64,000 bases of DNA from an uncultured Pelagibacteraceae bacterium (GTDB lineage Bacteria > Pseudomonadota > Alphaproteobacteria > Pelagibacterales > Pelagibacteraceae), in contig CACMOQ010000001.1 in NCBI GenBank assembly GCA_902615445.1, positions 1 to 64,000 of the forward strand. The letters are read 5' to 3'. The translations under genes and the position numbers were made by a program. Positions within the stretch are counted from its first letter, which is position 1. Each line of letters begins with the position of its first letter. The notes beneath the pieces are model-generated. The model ran no database searches. It was given only the letters and a program-made list of their open reading frames with translations, and was not told where the DNA came from. Below, piece by piece: positions 58,150 to 64,000 of the stretch.

Positions 58150-59550
58150 TTAAGAGTGTATTGCTCTTTTATCTACAGATAATGCTGCTTCTTTTACCGC
58201 TTCAGAGAAAGTAGGGTGTGCATGGCAAGTTCTAGCAATATCCTCTGAGCTAGCCCCAAATTCCATTGCAACACCAATTTCAGCAATCAATTCTCCAGCA
58301 TGTGGACCAATTAAATGTGCACCCAATACTTTATCAGTTTTTTCATCTGCTAGAATTTTTACAAATCCCTCAGCATCATCAATCGCTTTTGCTCTGGAAT
58401 TGGCCATAAATGAAAATTTACCAATTTTATATTTTATATTTAATTCTTTAAGTTGTTCTTCTGTTTTTCCAATAGAAGCAACTTCTGGGGTGGTGTAGAT
58501 TACTCCCGGAATAGTATCGTAATTTACGTGTCCTGATTGACCTGCTATATTTTCAGCAACAGCAATACCTTCATCTTCTGCTTTATGTGCTAGCATAGGT
58601 CCAGCTATTACATCTCCTATCGCATAAATGTTATCTTGATTTGTTTTAAAGTTTTTATCTGTTATAATTCTATTTTTTTTATCTAAATCAATATTTACTT
58701 TATCTAAATTTAATCCAATTGTATTTGGTTTCCTGCCAACTGAAATTAAAACAACATCACAGTCAAAATCCTTTTTTTTGCCCTCTTTATCTAATGTGGA
58801 AACTGTTGCACTTGTGCTACCCTTTTTAATTTGTTCTACTTTGTGTTGCAAATGAAAGTTTATTTTTTGTTTTTTGAGAATTTTCATAAACTCAGTTGAT
58901 ATTTCTTTGTCCATACCAGGTGTAATATGATCTAAAAACTCAACTACGTGAACCTCAGTTCCAAGCCTGGACCAGACTGATCCCATTTCAAGACCAATAT
59001 ATCCTCCTCCAACTACAACCATTTTTTTTGGAACTTGCTCTAATTTTAATGCACCAGTTGATGATACAATAACTTTTTCATCAAATTTTACGCCTGGCAA
59101 AGATACAGGTAAGGAACCTGTTGCAATTATAATTTTATCTGCTTCTACATGTGTTTCTTTATTCTCACTATCTTTAATGAGAATTTCATTTTTTGATTTG
59201 AAACTTCCAGTACCCTTAAAGTAAGTAACTTTATTTTTTTTAAGTAAAAATTCTACACCTTTAGTCAAAACTGTAACCGCTTTATCTTTGCTCTTCATCA
59301 TTTTTGGTAAATTTAATTTTACCTGTCCAACCTCAATCCCTTTATTTGATAAATCTTTAACTTTATGAAATTCTTCAGACAAATTAAGCAAACTCTTAGA
59401 TGGTATGCAGCCTATATTCAAACAAGTTCCACCTAATGAACCTCTAGACTCTATACATGCAGTTTTCAGACCTAACTGTGCAAGTCTAATTGCACAAACA
59501 TAACCTCCAGGGCCTCCTCCTATAACAACTGCTTGAAATTTTTCTGCCAT
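58150..59550 (-). CDS. lpd: Dihydrolipoamide dehydrogenase (E3)
   Basis: The 466-aa FAD flavoprotein reoxidises lipoyl groups of the 2-oxoglutarate (and perhaps pyruvate) dehydrogenase complex. It has the FAD motif GGGPGGYVCA near 11-20, the redox disulfide Cys43-Cys48 in GTCLNIGCIPSK, a central NAD motif GGGYIGLEMG and the C-terminal HAHPTFSEA with the active-site His. The start abuts the sucB stop. Confidence 0.96.
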   Translation of the reverse strand: MAEKFQAVVIGGGPGGYVCAIRLAQLGLKTACIESRGSLGGTCLNIGCIPSKSLLNLSEEFHKVKDLSNKGIEVGQVKLNLPKMMKSKDKAVTVLTKGVEFLLKKNKVTYFKGTGSFKSKNEILIKDSENKETHVEADKIIIATGSLPVSLPGVKFDEKVIVSSTGALKLEQVPKKMVVVGGGYIGLEMGSVWSRLGTEVHVVEFLDHITPGMDKEISTEFMKILKKQKINFHLQHKVEQIKKGSTSATVSTLDKEGKKKDFDCDVVLISVGRKPNTIGLNLDKVNIDLDKKNRIITDKNFKTNQDNIYAIGDVIAGPMLAHKAEDEGIAVAENIAGQSGHVNYDTIPGVIYTTPEVASIGKTEEQLKELNIKYKIGKFSFMANSRAKAIDDAEGFVKILADEKTDKVLGAHLIGPHAGELIAEIGVAMEFGASSEDIARTCHAHPTFSEAVKEAALSVDKRAIHS

Positions 59551-60828
59551 TTAAATATCTAAAAATAATCTCCTTGGATCCTCTAAATTTTCTTTTATCA
59601 TTTTTAAAAAAGAGACTGACTCTTTTCCATCTATAATTCTGTGATCATATGACAAGGCTAAATACATTATTGGTCTAATTTTTATCTCTCCATCAATTAC
59701 TGTTGGTCTGTCGACTATATTGTGCATACCTAATACTCCTGACTGAGGTAAGTTTAATATTGGAGTAGACAACATCGAGCCATAAACACCTCCATTGCTT
59801 ATTGTAAAAGTCCCCCCTTGGAGGTCTTCTATAGTCAGTTTTCCCTTTCTTGCTTTTTCTGAAATATCTTTAATATTTTTTTCAATATCTGCAAAAGATA
59901 GTTCATCAGCATTTTTCAAAACAGGGACAACTAAACCTTTATCAGTTCCTACTGCAAAACTTATATTGTAATAATTTTTATAAATAATATCATCACCTTC
60001 TATCTCAGCATTTACTGCTGGAAAATTCTTAAGCCCAACTACACACGCTTTAACAAAAAAGGACATAAACCCAAGTTTAATCCCATAACGACTTTGAAAA
60101 TCTTCCTGATTTTCTTTTCTTATATCCATTATATTAGTCATATCGACTTCATTAAAAGTAGTTAATAAAGCTGCATTTTCTTGTGCCTGTTTTAATCTCT
60201 TTGCTATGGTTTGTCTCAGCCTGGTCATTTTGATTCTCTCTTCTTGACCATATTTAATTTTTCTCTCTGACGGAGGTGGATTGACTCCCATTAAATCAAT
60301 CAAATCACCTTTCAAAACTCTGCCATCTTTTCCTGAGCCTCTTATATTTTTAATATCAATTTTATTCTCACTTACAATTTTTCTAACTGCTGGAGATAAA
60401 TTTAAATTTTTTTTAGGTTCTTCAATTGGTTTCGTTAATATTAGGGGTTCATCTAAATTTTGATTATCTTGTTCTTTTTTATCTTCTATGACTGGGGAGA
60501 TAAATGACTCCTCTTTTTTTTCTTCAACCTTAGGTTCTATAGATTTTATCTCTTTAACCTCGTCCTTTTTTATTATTTCACCATTTGTAGATATTGAACC
60601 TAAAGTAGCACCAACTTCAACAACAGAACCATCTTTGGAAATTATCTTATCTAAAACACCTGAGGCGGGAGAAGGGACTTCTAAATTTACTTTATCTGTT
60701 TCCAATTCTACAATAGGCTCATCTGCTTCAACTGCGTCGCCTTCGCTTTTTAACCATTTAGAGACTGTTGCCTCTACAATGCTTTCGCCAAGTACTGGAA
60801 CCAAAATTTTTTCACTCATTTTACTCAA
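59551..60828 (-). CDS. sucB: Dihydrolipoyl succinyltransferase (E2 of 2-oxoglutarate dehydrogenase)
   Basis: The 425-aa protein has one N-terminal lipoyl domain (Lys46 in [14 protein letters not shown]), a charged linker, a peripheral subunit-binding segment ([28 protein letters not shown], cores SPAVRKIV and GSGKDGRV) and the C-terminal acyltransferase domain with the DHRIIDGKE catalytic block. A start three codons downstream ([11 protein letters not shown]) is equally plausible and would remove most of the 8-bp overlap with sucA. Confidence 0.96.
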   Translation of the reverse strand: MSKMSEKILVPVLGESIVEATVSKWLKSEGDAVEADEPIVELETDKVNLEVPSPASGVLDKIISKDGSVVEVGATLGSISTNGEIIKKDEVKEIKSIEPKVEEKKEESFISPVIEDKKEQDNQNLDEPLILTKPIEEPKKNLNLSPAVRKIVSENKIDIKNIRGSGKDGRVLKGDLIDLMGVNPPPSERKIKYGQEERIKMTRLRQTIAKRLKQAQENAALLTTFNEVDMTNIMDIRKENQEDFQSRYGIKLGFMSFFVKACVVGLKNFPAVNAEIEGDDIIYKNYYNISFAVGTDKGLVVPVLKNADELSFADIEKNIKDISEKARKGKLTIEDLQGGTFTISNGGVYGSMLSTPILNLPQSGVLGMHNIVDRPTVIDGEIKIRPIMYLALSYDHRIIDGKESVSFLKMIKENLEDPRRLFLDI

Positions 60829-63694
60829 AAACTTTCTTCAGAATTTCTTGCTGTTGTGACATATGTCTCTTTAAATATCCTGTTGCAGGTGATGCATCAG
60901 GACTTCTTCCAATATAAGAAATTATATTATTATTAGCCTTAATATTATCTAATGTCCATTGTATATAATCTCTAACAGAAAACCATGCACCCATATTTTT
61001 AGGCTCTTCTTGACACCAATAAAAATTAGCATTTTTTGAGTAGGGTTTAAGCTCTTCAGCTAGCGTTTTTGCAGGAAACGGGTAGAGTTGTTCAATTCTA
61101 AAAAACACCACATCATCTCTTTTTAATTTTTCTCGTTCCTCTAATAGATCAAAATAAATCTTTCCCGAGCAAAGAATTACCTTCTTTATTTTTTTTGTTT
61201 TTTTCAGCTTTATGAAACCCTTTAGTTTTGGATCCATAGCATGATCCCATAAAATTCTATGAAATGAATTTTTTTTACTAAAATCCACTAAGTTTGATGT
61301 ACAGTGTTTGTGTCGTAATAGTGATTTTGGTGTCATTATAATTAATGGTTTTCTAAAATCTCTGTGCATTTGTCTTCGTAATGCATGAAAATAATTTGCA
61401 GGAGTTGTACAGTTCATAACCTGCATGTTATCATTTGAACACAGTTGCAAAAACCTTTCTAGTCTTGCAGAAGAATGTTCGGGTCCTTGACCTTCATATC
61501 CATGAGGCAGTAGCATAACTAAGCCAGATGCTCTTGACCACTTTCTTTCTCCAGAAGCGATAAATTGATCAATTACCACTTGTGCACCATTTGCAAAGTC
61601 ACCAAATTGTGCCTCCCAAATTGTAAGTGTATTTGGCTCTACTAAACTGTAACCATACTCGAAACCTAAAACTGCTAGTTCAGATAAAAAACTGTCAACA
61701 ATCTCAAATTTTTTTTGTCTTTCTGAAATATTATTTAAAGGTATATATCTTGAATTATCCAATTGATTTCTTAAAACAGAATGTCTTTGACTAAATGTTC
61801 CTCTACCAGAGTCTTGGCCAACTAATCTAACAGGATAGCCTTCCTCTAAAAGTGAACCAAAGGCTAATGACTCTGCTGTAGACCAGTCGATTTCTGCTCC
61901 TTTTAAAACGTTGTTTTTTCTAATATCTAGAATTTTTGATATAGTTTTGTGTATATTCATTTCTTTTGGAATTGAATTAATTTTTTCTGAAATCTCTATC
62001 AACTTTTTTAAATCTGACCCTGTAACCCCTCTTTTATCTTTTCCTTCATCAGGTTTATATCTAGACCAGGTTCCCTCAAACCACTCAATTTTTGGTTTAT
62101 AATTTTTTGCATTTTTAAATTGCTCATCCAACAAATCTTTGAATTTTTTAATTGAAGCCTCTAAAAATTCTTTAGAAATTGAATTTTCATTAACCAATTT
62201 TTCACCGTAAACTCTTATTGCTGACGGATGAGAGCGTATTTTTTTATACATTAATGGTTGAGTAAATGATGGTTCATCACCCTCATTGTGTCCAAATCTC
62301 CTATAACAAATCAAATCAATAACAACATCTCGATTAAATTTTAACCTAAAGTCAGTAGCGATTCTTGCTGCATACACCACAGCCTCTGGGTCATCACCAT
62401 TAACATGAATAATTGGAGCCTCAACCATTTTAGCAATATCTGAGGGATACGGGGATGATCTAGCAAATCTTGGGCTCGTAGTAAAACCAATTTGATTATT
62501 AATTATAATATGAATAGTTCCACCTGTATTGTGTCCTGGTAGTCCTGACATTGCAAAACACTCTGCCACAACTCCTTGTCCAGCAAAAGCAGCGTCTCCA
62601 TGAATTAAAATTGGAATTACTTTTTTTCTCTCTTTGTCTTTGTGAAAAAATTGCTTAGCCCTTGTCTGACCTAAAACAACTGGGTTTACTGCCTCTAAAT
62701 GTGAAGGGTTATCAGTTAAACTTACATGAACTGAATTTCCATCAAACTCTCTATTTGAGGAAGCTCCTAAGTGATATTTTACATCGCCAGTATCATCCTC
62801 TGATTTTGAGCTTATTTCACCTGCAAATTCATTAAATATTCTTTTATAAGATTTTTGTAAAACATTAGCTAATACATTCAATCTACCTCTGTGTGACATT
62901 CCAATTTTAACTTCTTTAATATTTGATTGTCCCCCAATCTTAATTATTTGTTCAAGTGCGGGTATCAAACTTTCGCCTCCATCAAGACCAAATCTTTTTG
63001 TTCCCACATATTTAGTGTGTAAAAACTTTTCAAAACCCTCTGCTTGTATTAACTTATTTAGAATTGCTTCTTTCCCATTTTGAGTAAATTTAAAGTCATC
63101 ATTTTTTTCAACTCTATCTCTAAACCATTTTCTTTCTGTAGGATTAGAGATATGCATGTATTCATAACCAAGCGAGCCACAATATTTTTCTCTTAAAAAA
63201 GCCAATATTTCATTTATATTTGAGTACTCTTTATTTATTACGCCGTCTAAAAAAATTTTTTTGTTATAGTCTTCCTTTTTAAATCCATAAGACTCTGGGT
63301 GAAGTTCATCTAAATAATCAGACTTTAACAAGCCCAAAGGATCTAATTTAGCAATTAAATGCCCTCGTTGCCTATACGATCTAATCATAGCAACAGCTTT
63401 TATTGAGTTTGCATTTGACTTAATTGAAACTTGGTGATCTTTAAAATTATTTTCATTATTTTGAACTTGAGATTGACTTACAGAAAATTTTTTAGCTGGA
63501 CTCCAAGATGGACCATTAATCTCATCAACAATGGTTTCAAGTTCATCACCAATTTCATTAAAATAGCTTCTCCAGCTGTTAGGTAATGACGGGTCATTAT
63601 TTACAAATTTCATGTACATCTCATCTATAAATGTACTATTTGATTTACTTAAGAAATCTGTTTTCTTTAATTCGAAATTTTTAGAAGAAGACAT
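60821..63694 (-). CDS. sucA: 2-oxoglutarate dehydrogenase E1 component
   Basis: The 957-aa thiamine-diphosphate enzyme decarboxylates 2-oxoglutarate in the TCA cycle. It has the N-terminal [16 protein letters not shown] segment, [11 protein letters not shown], the ThDP-binding [34 protein letters not shown] (cores [11 protein letters not shown]) and the C-terminal [19 protein letters not shown] and [12 protein letters not shown]. It is followed by sucB and lpd. A 32-bp gap separates it from sucD upstream. Confidence 0.97.
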   Translation of the reverse strand: MSSSKNFELKKTDFLSKSNSTFIDEMYMKFVNNDPSLPNSWRSYFNEIGDELETIVDEINGPSWSPAKKFSVSQSQVQNNENNFKDHQVSIKSNANSIKAVAMIRSYRQRGHLIAKLDPLGLLKSDYLDELHPESYGFKKEDYNKKIFLDGVINKEYSNINEILAFLREKYCGSLGYEYMHISNPTERKWFRDRVEKNDDFKFTQNGKEAILNKLIQAEGFEKFLHTKYVGTKRFGLDGGESLIPALEQIIKIGGQSNIKEVKIGMSHRGRLNVLANVLQKSYKRIFNEFAGEISSKSEDDTGDVKYHLGASSNREFDGNSVHVSLTDNPSHLEAVNPVVLGQTRAKQFFHKDKERKKVIPILIHGDAAFAGQGVVAECFAMSGLPGHNTGGTIHIIINNQIGFTTSPRFARSSPYPSDIAKMVEAPIIHVNGDDPEAVVYAARIATDFRLKFNRDVVIDLICYRRFGHNEGDEPSFTQPLMYKKIRSHPSAIRVYGEKLVNENSISKEFLEASIKKFKDLLDEQFKNAKNYKPKIEWFEGTWSRYKPDEGKDKRGVTGSDLKKLIEISEKINSIPKEMNIHKTISKILDIRKNNVLKGAEIDWSTAESLAFGSLLEEGYPVRLVGQDSGRGTFSQRHSVLRNQLDNSRYIPLNNISERQKKFEIVDSFLSELAVLGFEYGYSLVEPNTLTIWEAQFGDFANGAQVVIDQFIASGERKWSRASGLVMLLPHGYEGQGPEHSSARLERFLQLCSNDNMQVMNCTTPANYFHALRRQMHRDFRKPLIIMTPKSLLRHKHCTSNLVDFSKKNSFHRILWDHAMDPKLKGFIKLKKTKKIKKVILCSGKIYFDLLEEREKLKRDDVVFFRIEQLYPFPAKTLAEELKPYSKNANFYWCQEEPKNMGAWFSVRDYIQWTLDNIKANNNIISYIGRSPDASPATGYLKRHMSQQQEILKKVFE

Positions 63695-63726
63695 TTGTAA
63701 TTAATATAAACCTAGCGAAAAATATT

Positions 63727-64000
63727 TCAATTAGACAATTTATTGAACAATGTTTTTCCAATTTTTGAGGGTGAGTTTGCCATAGTTATTCCACATTCCT
63801 CCATCTTTTTCATTTTTTCCTCTGCACCTCCCTTACCTCCAGAAATTATTGCACCAGCGTGACCCATTCTTCTTCCTGGTGGAGCTGTGATACCAGCAAT
63901 AAATCCAACAATTGGTTTTTTTATTTTATGATTCTTTACGAAGTCTGCGGCTTCTTCCTCTGCAGTTCCTCCAATTTCTCCAATCATTAGTATAGACTGT
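63727..64000 (-). CDS. sucD: Succinyl-CoA ligase alpha subunit (partial, start beyond window)
   Basis: The reading frame is open to the window edge, so only about the last 90 codons are seen. [49 protein letters not shown] (cores [16 protein letters not shown]) are the conserved C-terminal half of SucD, including the region around the phosphohistidine (GHAGAI). It lies upstream of sucA on the same strand, giving the alphaproteobacterial sucCD-sucAB-lpd order. The 5' part and sucC would lie to the right. Confidence 0.95.
   Translation of the reverse strand, partial: QSILMIGEIGGTAEEEAADFVKNHKIKKPIVGFIAGITAPPGRRMGHAGAIISGGKGGAEEKMKKMEECGITMANSPSKIGKTLFNKLSN

Overview
The window is a contiguous 64 kb piece of a streamlined, AT-rich alphaproteobacterial chromosome, most likely SAR11 (Pelagibacterales). 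This rests on lysine-rich AT-biased coding, near-zero intergenic space (no gene-free stretch reaches 200 bp), abutting or overlapping gene ends, and alphaproteobacterial gene orders: chvI-chvG-ahcY, tsaE-amgK-murU, metX-metW with a SAM-II riboswitch, rplU-rpmA-obgE-proB-proA-nadD-rsfS, priA-atpHAGDC and sucA-sucB-lpd. Species-level identity is inference. I see no rRNA, tRNA, insertion sequence, prophage or CRISPR array. The window reads as core genome.

Layout. 0-8 kb: cyclopropane fatty acid synthase, a DapA/NanA-family aldolase, a GT9 glycosyltransferase, a membrane J-domain protein, oligopeptidase B, an Hsp20 gene with a probable ROSE RNA thermometer, a small lipoprotein and an AzgA-type purine permease. 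8-17 kb: purine phosphoribosyltransferase, DUF1330 protein, AlkA-like glycosylase, EamA permease, MsrA, mercaptopyruvate sulfurtransferase, an RND pump whose adaptor lacks the alpha-hairpin, an SLT-type lipoprotein and a VanZ-like protein. 17-27 kb: gpmA, murU-amgK-tsaE, ahcY, the ChvG/ChvI-type two-component system, polA, bioY and a RegA/ActR-type regulator.

27-31 kb is a four-gene polyamine operon (ODC-fold decarboxylase, deoxyhypusine-synthase-like protein, N-carbamoylputrescine amidase, agmatine deiminase). 31-42 kb: queuosine precursor transporter, L28, pyrD, class I LysRS, then trkH-ampG-NlpC/P60-TPR/sulfotransferase on the plus strand, and tyrA-hisC on the minus strand. 42-51 kb: SAM-II riboswitch, metX, metW, gloB, the rplU to nadD/rsfS cluster, ctpA and rppH. 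51-64 kb (minus strand): the F1 part of ATP synthase, priA, and the 2-oxoglutarate dehydrogenase cluster (lpd, sucB, sucA), with the start of sucD cut off by the window edge.

Functional threads: peptidoglycan recycling (ampG, NlpC/P60, amgK, murU, SLT lipoprotein), polyamine synthesis, sulfur and methyl-group metabolism (SAM-II, metX, metW, ahcY), purine salvage, and central energy metabolism. The most noteworthy items are the ROSE-like thermometer, the hairpin-less RND adaptor, the DHS-like polyamine operon, the Tim14-like J protein, and a recurring arrangement in which convergent genes share interlocking stop codons.
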